From assembly GCA_963575745.1 (NCBI GenBank), contig CAUYUJ010020582.1:117501-181500 (forward strand): a DNA stretch of 64,000 nt, read 5' to 3'. Position numbers and translations under genes: made by a program. Source of the stretch: Prorocentrum cordatum (Eukaryota > Sar > Dinophyceae > Prorocentrales > Prorocentraceae). Positions 10,410 to 23,489 of the stretch are shown here, piece by piece. Each line of letters starts with the position of its first letter. Position 1 is the first letter of the stretch. A model generated the notes under the pieces. That model was not told the origin of the DNA. It worked only from the letters and a program-made list of their open reading frames with translations, and did not search any database.

Positions 10410-10944
10410 CTTCCTACCTTGAGGAGGGAACGATTTTTTGCCCTCTCGAGGAGGCATTTCAGGAAGACTCTGCTTCACTTTGGCCCCTCGCGTAGTTGAG
10501 AGTGCGCACGCCGCCGCCTGCGAGGATGCGCCAGCGCTCGTTGCGCGCAGCAATTTTCCTGATATCATACGAACCATCACGACGAGAAAGGAGGGAGGAG
10601 GGGGATGAGGAGGAGGAGGACGACGACGACGACGGAAACGAGGTGGTCGGAGGATCGGGATGGGGGGGAAGAGGAGGAGGAGCAGGAGGAGGTGGAGGAG
10701 GAGGATGAGGAAGAAGAGGAGGAGGATGGGATGAGCACATGTAAAGGCCAAGCCTTACGGAGTGTTTTTACCCCGTGTCCCAAGGATAGGGGTTCTTGCT
10801 GTTGCCGACCGCGCCGAGGAGGAACACCTGACGCCTCCTCCTTTTTCAGATGTTACATTGTGTTATGCTCCCCACATCCAAAGGATGCGGTGCTTGTTAT
10901 TACTCCGACCGCGCCGAGAGTCCCCTCCCCTATTCACTTTTCAT
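10410..10944. other. Non-coding stretch with purine tract and a 60-bp direct repeat
   Basis: 10590-10735 is GGA/GAC-rich. Two related segments (about 10765-10825 and 10860-10920) share AAGGAT, a central TTGCT or TTGTT word, and CCGACCGCGCCGAG. No gene. Confidence 0.45.
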
Positions 10945-11180
10945 GCTATGCTATCTTATGTGTTATGCTATGTTATGCTATATCATGCCATGCCATGCCA
11001 TGTTATGTTATGCTATGCCATGGCATGCTCTGTTATGCTATGCCATGTCCTGACATGTTCTGCGATTGCATGTACTGTTGTGTTATGTTGTGTTATGTCG
11101 TGATATGGTATATTCTTTCATGTTATGTAATGATACGGCATGTTATGTTGTGCCAGGTTTTGTTATGCTATAGTAGTTTT
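10945..11180. repeat. 5-bp microsatellite, ATGCT/ATGTT/ATGCC units
   Basis: Tandem pentamers such as TATGC, TATGT and CATGC run for about 200 bp, degrading at the end. Confidence 0.85.
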
Positions 11181-11204
11181 TGTTTTGCATTGACGATGGT
11201 GGTG

Positions 11205-11206
11205 GC

Positions 11207-11285
<79 letters not shown>

Positions 11286-11405
11286 CTGATTACGATGATG
11301 CTGATGCCGATGCTGTTAATGACGGCGATGCTGATGGTGATGATGATGGTGATGATGATCATTCTGATGAGGATCATGATCATGGTGGTGGTGGTGGTGG
11401 TGACG
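11205..11405. repeat. (GAT)n microsatellite
   Basis: Pure GAT from about 11210 to 11285, then impure GAT/GGT units to 11405. Poly-Asp and poly-Met frames here are repeat artefacts. Confidence 0.95.
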
Positions 11406-11615
11406 ATGGCGGAGCAAATTCTGTAGATATCTCGAGCGAGGCGCGGGTTTCAGCACCTCCACAGGGGAGCCGCCAGGGGGTATCTCACTCTTCCGTTCGC
11501 GCCAAAATGGCGGGGATGCCTCGAGCGGTTTGCTTGTTTGTGTCGTCGTTCTTCTTCGCTTTTGTATCAGCACCGGTTCTCGAGCGGAGCGCTGGTTCTC
11601 GCACCATTAAGGGGG
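11406..11615. other. Non-coding stretch
   Basis: No gene recognised. GCGCCAAAATGGCG near 11500 was considered as a minus-strand spliced-leader relic and rejected. Confidence 0.4.
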
Positions 11616-11619
11616 CCCA

Positions 11620-11870
11620 AATCCCCAGGAGGCCACAGGAGGTCCCAGGAGGCATCAGGAGGCCCCAGGAGGCCACAGGAGGCTCCAGAAGGCCCCAGGA
11701 GGCCCCAGGAGGCCCCACGAGGCCCCGGGAGGCCCCAGGAAGCACCGGGAGGCCCAAGGAGGCCACACGAGGCCACGAGAGGGCACACGAAGCGCCGCGA
11801 GGCATCAGGAGGCCCCAGAAGGCCCCAGGAGCCCCCACGAGGCCCTTGAAGCAAGAGGCCTCAGGAGGCC
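11620..11870. repeat. 10-bp minisatellite, unit AGGAGGCCCC
   Basis: About 24 units of CCCCAGGAGG or CCACAGGAGG. Related arrays lie at 16255-16430, 27440-27770, 39545-39880 and within 42.1-43.8 kb, in both orientations. Confidence 0.9.
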
Positions 11871-11889
11871 ACAGGAGTGGCTCCAATCC

Positions 11890-12288
11890 CCGGTGTTTCT
11901 ACGTATGTGCCTATATCTAGGCCTCCTCGATGGGGTCCGAGTAGATGGGGTCGGAGGATCGCGCCGCATCGCCGATGCATCGGCGATGCGGCTCGATGTG
12001 GAGCCCGATTTTCTCCATGCCGACGTCGCCGATGCGTCGCCGACGTCGCCGATGCATCGACGATACATCGGCGATGCATCGCCGATGTATTTGCGACGCG
12101 GCGAGATCCTCCGACCCCATCTACTCGGACCCCATCTAGGAGGCCTCTACTATAGATTGGGCCTCCTGTGGAGCACGGATCCTTTGTGTTTTACGTCTGT
12201 TCCTATATATTGTTTTTCTCCTGTGTGTCCACTCTGAAGTGTGTTACGTATGTTCCTATAGATTGGGCCTCCCCTGGGGCACGAGTCC
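11890..12288 (+). repeat. 55-bp tandem array, left part (interrupted)
   Basis: Units contain GTGTTTTACGTGTGTTCC, TATAGATTGGGCCTCC and GGGGCACGAGTCC. Three units are visible on this side: one split by the foldback element at 11916-12149, one at about 12185, one at about 12238. Two more continue after the LINE at 16130. The two insertions show that this array was the original host sequence. Confidence 0.8.
11911..12154. mobile_element. Foldback/MITE element with CTATA target duplication
   Basis: The element is 11916-12149 (234 bp), with terminal inverted repeats of 49 bp at 11919-11967 and 12098-12146 (two mismatches). CTATA is present on both sides (11911-11915 and 12150-12154). The uninterrupted site survives in sister units at about 12255 and 16214 (TTCCTATAGAYTGGGCCTC), which supports a real insertion. 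The interior is built of GATGCATCG-like short repeats and has no coding capacity. Confidence 0.85.
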
Positions 12289-12293
12289 AGTAG

Positions 12294-13920
12294 GCGCACA
12301 CTACTCTTCTTGGCTTTGCGCAGTCGGCCATCCACATGGACATTTACCAGCTGCAGGCGGCGAGCTACATCGCGGGGGTCATGGCCGACCGTCTTGTGCA
12401 CCCGGATGTTGACAAGGCGGAGGCCTGCTTCGCCGACTGGGTTGAGGAGAATCACGACAAAGGTACGGGGGCCCTACATTCTTGGACCAAACCTTCCCAA
12501 GGCTGGCAGCCTCGGCCCAAGGGGCCTGGCGAGGAGGGGCCCCGCACGCTCTCTGATACGGTCAAGGCCCAGGTGCAGGAGTGGTCAGGGTACTGGGGAA
12601 TCGGGGCCCCCAAACCCGCTGGCGATGCGATCGCGAAGGCAGAGCTCGCCTGTCCAGCTGATCTTGGCGAGCGACCCTCTCGTCCCACCGTCGCGATTAG
12701 GGAGGTGATCAGCACCTTCAAGGAGTCCAGCGGCTCCTCTTTCGACTCGCTTAGGCCGCGCGAGCTCGGAGTTCTGGACGACGAGGGGGTGGAGGCGCTA
12801 ATTGACCTCATCGTGGCCATCGAGCTGAAGTGCGACTGGCCAGCCTTCAGCACCAAGCTCGCGTTCATACCCAAGGCAGACGGAGGTCTTCGGCCCATAG
12901 TTCTCTTGGGGGCAGTCGTGCGCATCCATGGCAGGCTTCGCAGAGGGATCGCCAGGCAGTGGGAGCTCGAGCACGACAGGCCATATTGGTGGGCGAGCTC
13001 AGGCAAGAGCTGCGACAGGGCGGTCTGGCAGCAACAAGCGCGAGCGGAGCGGGTGCAGATGATTGGTGCACTTCACTCATATCAAGACTGGGCCTCAGCT
13101 TCTATCATCATGGACATGTGGAAGTTCTTCGAGCAGGTCGTTCACAGCAACCTGCTGCAGACGTGCGTGGACCACGACTTTCCCCTCTGGCTTGCGAAGC
13201 TGCAGATTTCTCTCTACTCGCTCCCGCGCGTGGTCAGCCTTGAGAACTGCTGCTCTGACGAGATGGTGGTGATGCAGACGGTGCTGGCGGGCGATGCCTT
13301 CGCCACCACGTTCATGAAGGTGATGCTCCTCGCGCCCCTGGACGCCATGCGGATCGCCTGCCCTTCGGTGGTCCCTGCGGTTGTCGTCGACGACGTGGTT
13401 CTGCAGCGCTGGGGCGGCACCAAGCGCGTTGCCAAGGACCTCGCATAGGCGGCGAAGGCTGTGGTCAAGGGACCTGTGATGGTTAGTCTAAGGATTGCGG
13501 TCAAGAAGTCCAGGGTGCTGGCAAGCAGCAAGGACCTTCGCTCCCAGCTCCAAGCGCTCCCGTGCAAAGCTACGGGGGCGGTTGGAGTGAGGCAGGCGCG
13601 CAACCGTGGCATAGACTACGCCGAGGGCAGCAGGTGCGCCGGCAACATCAGGAGGCAGAGGATCGCGCACAATCGTGTTCGTCTCCCATCGTGTTCGGCG
13701 GCTGCTCGGGCTTCGGCGCGGCAGGGCTGCGGCGGCGAAGATCGCTTCCACGGGCATGGCGCCGAGCCTCTTCTGCGGCGTGAGCTGTGCAGGGCTCGAG
13801 CCCAGGCCCCAGGGCAAGTCGCTCGCGGCATGCTTGCTGATCGGCGGATCTATGACTATAAATTTTTTCCACTGCCACCTTGGCCCCTTGCTTCACCTTG
13901 GCCAGGGCGATCTGGGGTGA
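12294..13920 (+). pseudogene. LINE reverse transcriptase domain, broken
   Basis: The frame is open from 12294 (after TAG 12291-12293); the first ATG is at 12336. Visible RT features are LAFIPKADGGLRPIVLLG (motif 2 region, about 12860-12910), SGKSCDRAVW, IIMDMWKFFE with the motif A Asp (about 13105-13135), AGDAFATTF (motif B region) and VVVDDVV for motif C (about 13380-13400), where YADD would be usual. An in-frame TAG at 13446-13448 follows. The same frame then continues through KSRVLASSKDLRSQLQAL to about 13670. After a shift, the frame at 13675-13920 carries the next conserved part (KIASTGMAPSLFCGV). The copy is a decayed pseudogene of the same broad class as 4832-6709 but with a different motif C, so it belongs to another lineage. 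Confidence 0.85.
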
Positions 13921-13950
13921 CTGATACCTCTGAGCCAACTGCGGCCCGCG

Positions 13951-15150
13951 TTGGCTTGGGCAGCGGGCGCCGTCAGCTCCTGGCCGCAGGTCCGTGGGCC
14001 GATGGGCGCGGTGACGATGACGCTCCGCAGGGTTGGCTACGATCCCGGGTCCCTTGACCAAATCATCGGGCCGAGTGGCGACGCCATTAACCTGCTGGAG
14101 ACCTCTCCCTGGCACTTCAAGCAGGTGCTCATGGCAGACGTGAAGGCTTGGCAGCTTCAGCAAGTGGCCGAAACCACTCATGAGGACATTGCTGTCGGTG
14201 CCTTCATTGCTCGCATCAGGCGTCGGGTTTGCAACGGGAAGGGCAGCGCTGGCCGGGCGAGGAAGTGGGGGCCGCTCAACAACGACCACCGGGGCTACAT
14301 TCGCTCAGTGGTGGTGAACGGCCAGTGGCCGAACGACAGGCGCTACTTGATGGCGCCCAGGCTGGCGCGCTCACCGCGCTGCCAACTACGCCCTGGCGAG
14401 CCTGGTGCTCTGTGGCATCGGCGCGCAGGCTGCGAGGGCAGCTGGCCTTCCTTCGTTCTGCTTGTGGAGATTGCGAAGCTCGTCCCCTTCGGCAGCAGCG
14501 TGGCGATCCGCGCGCTCGTAGAGCGACTTCTGCTGCCAGAGCCACTGCGCCAGTGGGGGCCACCTGGTGACGACCTGCTGGCGCGCGTGCAGTGGGTCAA
14601 GGGCGGCGACGGATTCCCTTTCGTGGGCGCCGCGCTCTATTCGGACGGTGCGGTCTACGAGGCTGGGCTATCGCTGGCAGCGTCGGCCCGCGGCGTCGCC
14701 GAGCTGCCGTTCGGTGGAGCTGATTGAGGTCCTGGCGCCAAAGCGGCGATCAAGGCGCTGGGGGCGCCGCTGCCGCGACGGCTGCCGTCGATCGACGGCG
14801 CCGAGCTCCTCGGCCTGCTGGCGATCCTCAATCGCAGCCCCCCCCCCCCCCCGATCACGGCTGCCTTCGACGCGGCGTGCGTCGCGAAGGGGCTCCTGGA
14901 AAGAGGACCCGCTGGCACTGCGAAGGCCGCTGCTGCATGGGGCTGTGTGTTGGAAGAGTGTTTAGCAGGCCCTAGACGACTTCGGCGGCATTGGCGGCGG
15001 TGGACTTGCCACCCTGAAGGTCGCATGCGACGGTGAAGAGTGTGCGCGATGGGGTTATCCCTGCCAGGGGCCGCCGCGGCAACATGGGGGCCGACAGGTG
15101 CGCCAAGTTTGTGGCTGATGCGGTGCAGGCCCCAAGCGACCTCAGACAGG
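13951..15150 (+). pseudogene. LINE connecting region and RNase H, broken
   Basis: The frame 13951-14727 continues the polyprotein (WPNDRRYLMAPRL, LVPFGSSVAIRALVERLLL) into ALYSDGAVYEAG (about 14634-14669), the first catalytic-Asp strand of RNase HI. A shift then moves to another frame, where IDGAELLGLLAIL (about 14790-14830) supplies the helix with the catalytic Glu. A C15 run follows at 14838-14852, and GNMGADRCAKF (about 15080-15112) matches the later Asp-containing motif. RNase H would remove RNA from the cDNA hybrid, but the domain is spread over at least two frames and cannot be translated as one piece. Confidence 0.75.
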
Positions 15151-15991
15151 CGTGGCAGCGACGCGCGCTCGCGCTGGACGGGGTGGTCTTCTGGGTGGCC
15201 AGGGCTGGTTGCGAGGCTGCTGACTTGAAGCTCGACGTGGGTCTCGATTTTCACGAGTGGCGCAATGGGCCGCAGCTGTCCATCACCAGGCGCGACCCCA
15301 TCAAGCCGACGGGCGGAGGTGCTCACTGCAGGGTCTGCCTTAGGTCGGCGTTCACAGCCCGGGGGGCCAAGCGTCTGCTGGGCGGCCTCGGGGGCTCTCC
15401 CTGCGGCTGGTGTTGTGGCGGTGGCGCTGGCGGCAGCCAGGCGCCTCGAGGCAGAGGCCGGCGGCGTGCGGGGCGACGTCCCTGCAGCCGCGGGTGGCAG
15501 GCAGACCGACCCCTCTGCCGCCGCGCAGGGCCCAGCTGCCGCCGCGTCCGACGGCGGCGAGCGGGCGGGCGGTGCGCAGGGCGGTTTCCCTGCGGCCGCT
15601 CGGGGCATCCTGGGCGTCCAGACCGACAGCGGCGCCCGAGGCAGCGCGCAGGCCGACCGCCCTGCGGCCGCCCACGGCCCAGCGCCCGTCGCGCCCGACG
15701 GCGGCGCTCGGGACGGCGGCAGCGGGGTGCAGGTTGTCTCCCCCGCGCCCGCGGGCTCCTGGCTGCACCGAGGCGGCCGGCGACGGAGGCCACCTGCTGA
15801 TCAGCGTGGGCGGCTACAGAGTGTGCGCCAGATGCAGAGCCTACGCCAGGGAGGTGAAAGGCAAGCATTGCTCGCTAGGCAAGACCTGCGAGGCGGTGCC
15901 GGGCAACGCCTTGAGGTTGAGGAACATCGAGATCGAGAACATCCGCCAGGGCCGCGATCCCAAGACGGTCGGGCGACCAGGCGGAGAGTAG
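15151..15991 (+). pseudogene. LINE C-terminal region with Cys clusters
   Basis: The first cluster, AHCRVCL, is at about 15320-15340. A long Ala/Pro/Arg-rich GC-rich linker follows. The frame ending at TAG 15989-15991 carries GYRVCARCRAY (about 15810-15842) and HCSLGKTCEA (about 15867-15895), probably a zinc-knuckle tail. Similar tails close LINE polyproteins in dinoflagellate genomes, as far as I recall. Placement directly before the A7 tail fits the natural C-terminus. Confidence 0.6.
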
Positions 15992-16129
15992 TGCTCGGCT
16001 GCGGCAGCGCTCGTGGGATTTGCCCTTGCAGTTTCTCGCGGGCTGTTCAACAGGAATGGCTGCCGCCAGCCCGAGCCTCCGCAGCGGGCGGCGCTCGCGG
16101 CGAGCGCCGCGCGGGCGATGCGAAAAAAA

Positions 16130-16250
16130 GGGGCGCGAGTCCTTGGTGTTTTACGTGTTTCTATAGATTGCCCGTCTCGTGTGGCTCCAGTGCGAAGTGT
16201 TTTACGTGTGTTCCTATAGACTGGGCCTCTCCCGGGGCGTGAATTTTCCC
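16130..16250 (+). repeat. 55-bp tandem array, right part
   Basis: Two units (about 16142-16195 and 16196-16250) carrying TTTTACGTG and CTATAGA, homologous to 12180-12288. It resumes directly after the LINE target duplication. Confidence 0.85.
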
Positions 16251-16254
16251 CGGG

Positions 16255-16430
16255 CGTCCCCGGGGGGCTCCGGGGGGCTCCGGGAGGCCCCGGGGGGCCG
16301 CGCGAGGCCCCAGGAGGCGCCAGGAGGCCACAGGAAGCCCCAAGAGGCCCCAGGAGGCTCCAAGAGGCTCCAAGAGGCTCCAGGAGGCCCAAGGAAACCC
16401 GGGAGGTTTCAAGGGGCCTCAGAAGGCCCT
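16255..16430. repeat. 10-bp minisatellite, unit AGGCCCCAGG / GGGGGGCTCC
   Basis: Related to 11620-11870. The pair of minisatellites brackets the whole insertion locus, so the original locus was probably minisatellite, 55-bp array, minisatellite. Confidence 0.85.
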
Positions 16431-16629
16431 TGGTTCATGCGCAGAGATGTGCTGGTACTACTTAGACTCATCTACGTTCCAACCCATTCTCAGCTAGCCC
16501 AGACTGTAAATATTCAAGCCCGTGTATATTCGAAAACTCATTGCGCCTGGACGCTCGCGGCGGACAGGCTCATGCTAATGGATGTGCGTGCATGTGGGGA
16601 TCTCCGCGCAGATGTTCCTTCCCAACTTA
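16431..16629. other. Non-coding stretch
   Basis: No gene and no repeat recognised. Confidence 0.35.
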
Positions 16630-16660
<31 letters not shown>

Positions 16661-16696
16661 CACCACGCATGTATATATATATATATATATATACAT
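16630..16696. repeat. (CT)n followed by (TA)n
   Basis: Dinucleotide runs: CT at about 16630-16660 and TA at about 16671-16694. Confidence 0.95.
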
Positions 16697-19110
<2,414 letters not shown>

Positions 19111-19498
19111 AGAAGCCCGCCAATTCTTCTGAGGACGAGGTTCCCGAGGGTGGAATTTCCGATGGTGCGATTCCTCATGGTCTTCAGGCCTTCGCGAGGC
19201 ATAGGCCGCAGCCTTTCGTGCGAGCCTGCGCGATGCGTCTTGAGAGCAGCAGCGGCTGTGCCACAGCGCCTCGAGAGCCCGCTGTATCGTTGCCTGCGAG
19301 AAACACGAGTACCGCCAAGCCTTCTGAGGAGGGGTATTCCGAGACTGGACTTTTCGCGGGTGCGATTTCAGACGATTTCTGTGGGCCTGAGCTTCATGTG
19401 ACATTTCCAGGATGGAGGCTCTGTGGGTGGAGTTTTTCCGGGCCCTCGCGAGGCGCGAGCCGCGTGCGCTTTCGACCCTCGCGAGCATCGCATCGCGT
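19111..19498. repeat. Family G copy
   Basis: Contains GAGGGTGGAATTTCC, CAGCAGCGGCTGTG and GAAACACGAGTACCGCCAAGC; the last is shared exactly with about 20590-20610. Confidence 0.6.
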
Positions 19499-19519
19499 TT
19501 TTTTTTTTTTTTTTTTTGG

Positions 19520-19583
<64 letters not shown>

Positions 19584-20420
19584 GAACATTATTACTTCTA
19601 AAGAATAATTATTGTTGGGGCCCCTGGTGCACGACCCCCCCGCCGCGCCTAGGCCGCAGCCTCATTTTCATCATTTTCGTGAGGAAGTCTCAGGCAAAAC
19701 GGGGGGGTCCGGATCCGGTTGTGTTGTTACGATCGGTTTTCCCTTGCAAAAAATAAGCTCAAGTGGACATTTCTTGTTCTAACATAACCAAACTTCAAGA
19801 ATCCCTTGCAACAAATAAGGTAAAGTGGACATTCGCGCGCGCAAGACGAAATCCTTCCAAAACCTTAGTTTTCGTAGCGATTTTAACATAAAAACATCAA
19901 AAACCAATGGTTTTTCAACAAAAAAATGTCAAAATTTCATCCCGCGCGCTCTTGCGGATTCGTAGGAAACCCAACACTTTTTAAACATTTCTGTCAAACG
20001 GGCTTTTGCGAGCAACTTTTTCGAACTTCTGCAACAACGGTTGCGCACCTGCCAGGGCCATCATCCCTGTCAAATAATACCATGCGGGACACATTCGTTT
20101 TTTCTTCGCGCGCGCACGCCGTCGTCGTCGGCCGCGGGGCCCTGAATAGTAGCCACGGTCGTCCGCATGCCACGAAGTGAAGTGTCCGAACGTCATAGGG
20201 CGGGAAGCTGGGTGTGGGTGGTGGCGAAGAGTCGTTTGGAAATGTGGTAGAGCTTGAACCGGCCCCCCCACAAAGTGGGGGTATTGGCGGGCGTCGTATG
20301 AAAACCCTGGCACTGGTGAGAACGGAGTGTCCCCACGTGCTAGTAATTGTTGTTGTTGTTGTTGTTGTTGTTGGTGTTGTTGTTGTTGTATATCATATGT
20401 TATATATATATATATTATCA
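19499..20420 (+). repeat. Family A composite repeat, copy 1, bracketed by (TTG)n
   Basis: A T run and (GTT)n (19499-19583) are followed by the border motif AAAGAATAATTATTGTTG, then GGTGCACG and GCCGCGCCTAGGCCGCAG. A GCGCGC-anchored module (19740-20110) follows, then the S module (20140-20340: AAGTGAAGTGTCCGAACGTC, CAAAGTGGGGGTATTGG, CCCTGGCACTGGTGAGAAC), and a second (TTG)n at about 20346-20390 with a short (TA)n. Other copies are at 38797-39545, 56690-57690 and 57660-58730. No ORF. Confidence 0.8.
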
Positions 20421-22330
20421 ATATGGTTGGGCCTGCGCTCTGTCCCCTCGTGGGAGGCTGCGTCGGGCCAGTCAGGATGCCAGGTATGTCAGTATTTCAG
20501 CCTTTTCCTGCGAACCTGCGCGAGGCGTCCTGAGGGCAGCAGCGGCTGTGTGACAGCGCCGCGAGAGCCTTCTGCATCGGTGCCCGCGAGAAACACGAGT
20601 ACCGCCAAGCCTTTCCGAGGATGATTTTCCGAGACTGGACTTTCCGAGGGTGCGATTTCCCAGGGTTTCGTTGGGCCTGGGCTTCAACGTTTTGTCTAAG
20701 GCCAGTCGGTGACGTGTCATGGTCGGTCGTGTATTCCCCCAGGTGGATAGCGCCGCGCCGGCTGCCTCGCGCGCGGGGCTATTTTGGGGCATGTCGTAAA
20801 AGAAGTTTTATGCAGATTTCTAGCGTTTCCCGTTTCCCTCGAAGTGCGCGCCGCGTACATGTAATTCTCAATATTTTGTTGCGCGATATCCCAGTGACCT
20901 GATGGCGCGCCGCGGAAATACTTTCCTTCTAGTGTCCGTCGGGTGCGATATTATTCGTGGGTTGTTTCTCCAGGGGCGCGGTGCGGCGCGGGCTACTACG
21001 CGCGGGGGGGATTTTCTACTGCGAGCCTTAATGGGTTGTATTGCACCCCTCTAGGGGACCCCCCCTAAGCGTTGGCTGCATGGCGTACTCCTTCCATGAA
21101 ACATCGCGCGCGAGCTTGAGCGGCGCTCGCGGCGACAGTGGAGTATTTGCCCTCTCGTTTTCGCCGGGTGGAGTATTATTCGGTGGTTACTTCTCCCGGG
21201 GGTAACGCCGCGCGATCTACTCCGCGCGCGGGGGCGCTTCTCGTCGTGAGCGTGCAAGAATTCGAATGCAACTCTGTAGGGGCATCCTCCGAGTGGTGGC
21301 TGCTTGAATGTTGTTTTTAATCGTTATTCTTGAATTATAATCTCATACTTTTCACGGGGCATTGTGCGCGGTCATGCGCGGCGCTCGCGGCGCCAGTGGC
21401 ATAGTTTCCCGCTTGTGTTCGTCGGGCGCGATTCCTTGGGTAGGTTATGCCCCCGGGGGGATAATGTTGCATTGGCCGCTCCGCGCCGGGGGATCTCTGG
21501 GCGTGATCGTGGAAGAACAGTGGTGCAGCTCTCCTGGGTTGTACCTGGGGCGCTGGCTGCTTCAATGCAAGGAGGCGTAGTTTTCTTTCATTTTCTATGA
21601 TAAGTTTCGCGCGTGCCATGGCGCGCAAGCATGAGGGGCGCTCGCGGCGAGCAGAGAAGATGGTTTCCCTCTCATGTTTGTCGGGCAAGATATCGTTGGT
21701 TGGTTATATATCCCGGGGGATAATGCTGCGCGGGCTGCCCGTGCGCGCGGGGGAGCATGCGGGCCCAGTTTTACGATGATTGTAGTGTAACTCTGCAGGG
21801 TCCCCCTCCCAAGCGTCGGCTGTTTGAATGAAGTTTTGAATGTTTTCCAGCGTCATATTGCAATGCTTTGGGCGTGAAGCATTCTGCCTGGCGGACCGCC
21901 TTCAATGTCGAGCGCGCGCGTCTAGGAGGGAACGCTGTTTTCGGCGCCCCCGAAGAATTGGCCGACAGCGCTATGCGCGAGCTGAAACAGGAGCTCGCGG
22001 CGAGCGGAGAATCGTTTTCCTCGGATGATCGTCGGTCGGGATATTCTCGGTGGTCTTCCTCCTGGGGTGGGTGCCGCGTGGGCTTGTTCTGCGCGCGGGG
22101 GGAATTTTGAGCACGGTCGCGCAAGTATTGCACATCGAATATGCGGCAAATTTATGCTTATCGTCCCCGTTGAGGATCGCGGATGCATGCAAGCTTCGGG
22201 TTGCCCCGTGCTTGGGCTGTGGATGCAGTTGGTTCGCTGTGCCTGGATGGTGGACTTTGAGCGTGGCCGCCCCTAGGCCGTGGGCTGTCGATGCGACCCG
22301 CGTGCGTGCGCGAAGCATGGGTGCGAAGAC
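20421..22330. repeat. Family G copy and diverged tandem units
   Basis: 20440-20740 is a family G copy. From about 20900 to 22100 degenerate units recur, about 300 bp apart, with GCGCTCGCGGCGA, CGTCGGGCGNGAT and CCCGGGGG. No gene recognised. Confidence 0.5.
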
Positions 22331-22458
22331 CGACGGCAGTTCCTGTTCGTTTTGAACAAGGTCCGCTGTCGGCCACGCCGCGGATGTTGCCCACTTGATG
22401 CAGGGCGCCGTCTGCCCAACAGCGGCCGCTGTCGGTTCTGAACGACATTTGTCGGCGG
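22331..22458. mobile_element. Inverted-repeat element, partial relative of 25134-25326
   Basis: Shares CTGCCCAACAGCGGCCGCTG with 25251-25270 and has facing ends GACCGACGGCAGTTCC and GACATTTGTCGGC. The outer TIR part seen at 25134 is missing. Confidence 0.55.
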
Positions 22459-23489
22459 ACATCGCGCGCGCTGCTTCCGTGCTACTCAGCGTAGCTGTGC
22501 CGGCGCCGCGGGCCCCGGGGCGACGGCGACGATTGCGACGATGTCAAACCAGAGCCACGTGAGGCCCAGTTTTTGAGATTCTCACGCCCGGGGCCCCCCC
22601 CGAGGCCCTACCGCGGCCCTTTCCCGAGTCCGTGGCGGCTGTTCAGGACGCCCCAGTCGAGGGCGTGGGCGCCGTGCTGGGCGCCGTGGGCGGCGGGGTG
22701 AGTCGCCGCGTCGCAGCCGCGAGCGTAACGGCTCAGAAAGAGTGTTTCCTGGAGAGGGTGATGGCCGTGAACGTCCAGGCGCGCGAGGTGGTTGGGTTGT
22801 TGTGCAGTGCGATTGAGGTGTCCGACGTTAGCGGTGACGCATCGTGGCCCTCGAGGACAATGGGAGATGATTTGCTCCACCAGGCGCGGGCGATGCGCAG
22901 CAGCTAGGGGCCCGTGTTTGGGGCGGCGTGCAAGCCTGGGATGGGCGACGGCGCGGGCCTGTCTGAGTCTGCGTCGTGGGCGTTGAGCCGCGTGTGCGCG
23001 TCGTGCCAGGTTCAAATTTGAGGCCGTGAGGCGGGTGCCGTCGAGCGCCGGTGACGATGGGGCTCTCGGAAGAAGGTGCAGGTGGTCGTCGAATTTATAT
23101 AGTGCCGCGAGGAAGTTGCAAATCACGCGGCGCTGGAATTGCGCGCGTACGAGGTTTCAAGTCTGTTCGCCTTGGGGTTCGTCCAGATGGCTGACGTTGA
23201 GGGGCCCAGCGTGAAGGCCGTCGTTGAGGCGCCGTGGCTGGCCGATGAGATATGCGCGGCCACTGGGCCGAGGGGCGCCGTCCTGGCGAACCGGGTGAAA
23301 GCCAAGCATTGAGAGCTGTGCGCTGAGCGCCAAATGCCTCGCTTGCACGACGGCCAGGATGACGCCGTCGAGACGCAGGCGGCCGACGGGCGAGCGAGTC
23401 TCGAGCCGCCCCGGCGCGCGCGACGCTCGCGAGAATCACATCACGATGGCGCTTTCCACTCACGGACGAGCCCGTTTCTTGCCCTCGTG
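22459..23489. other. GC-rich non-coding region
   Basis: No gene recognised. Several frames are open for 60-170 codons on either strand, as expected from GC content. General style resembles 17.8-19.1 kb. Confidence 0.35.

Larger units (their letters stand above)
12289..16129 (+). mobile_element. 5'-truncated non-LTR retrotransposon with A7 tail and target duplication
   Basis: A 3.8-kb LINE copy. Its order is RT, connecting region, RNase H and terminal Cys cluster, with several frame breaks. It ends in seven A residues (16123-16129) and is bordered by GGGGCACGAGTCC at 12276-12288 and GGGGCGCGAGTCC at 16130-16142, a 13-bp target duplication with one change. The left border cuts into the RT-containing ORF, so this is a 5'-truncated insertion into the 55-bp array. 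A homopolymer C15 at 14838-14852 adds another length change. It is dead as a coding element. Confidence 0.85.

Noticed and set aside
11495-11515. Second spliced-leader relic on minus strand (GCCATTTTGGC)
   Set aside because: Only the 11-bp partly self-complementary core matches, flanks do not, and no ORF follows.
12180-16250. LTR retrotransposon reading of the direct repeats around the LINE
   Set aside because: The repeats are units of a tandem array, the RT is non-LTR type, and an A tail plus 13-bp duplication define the insertion.
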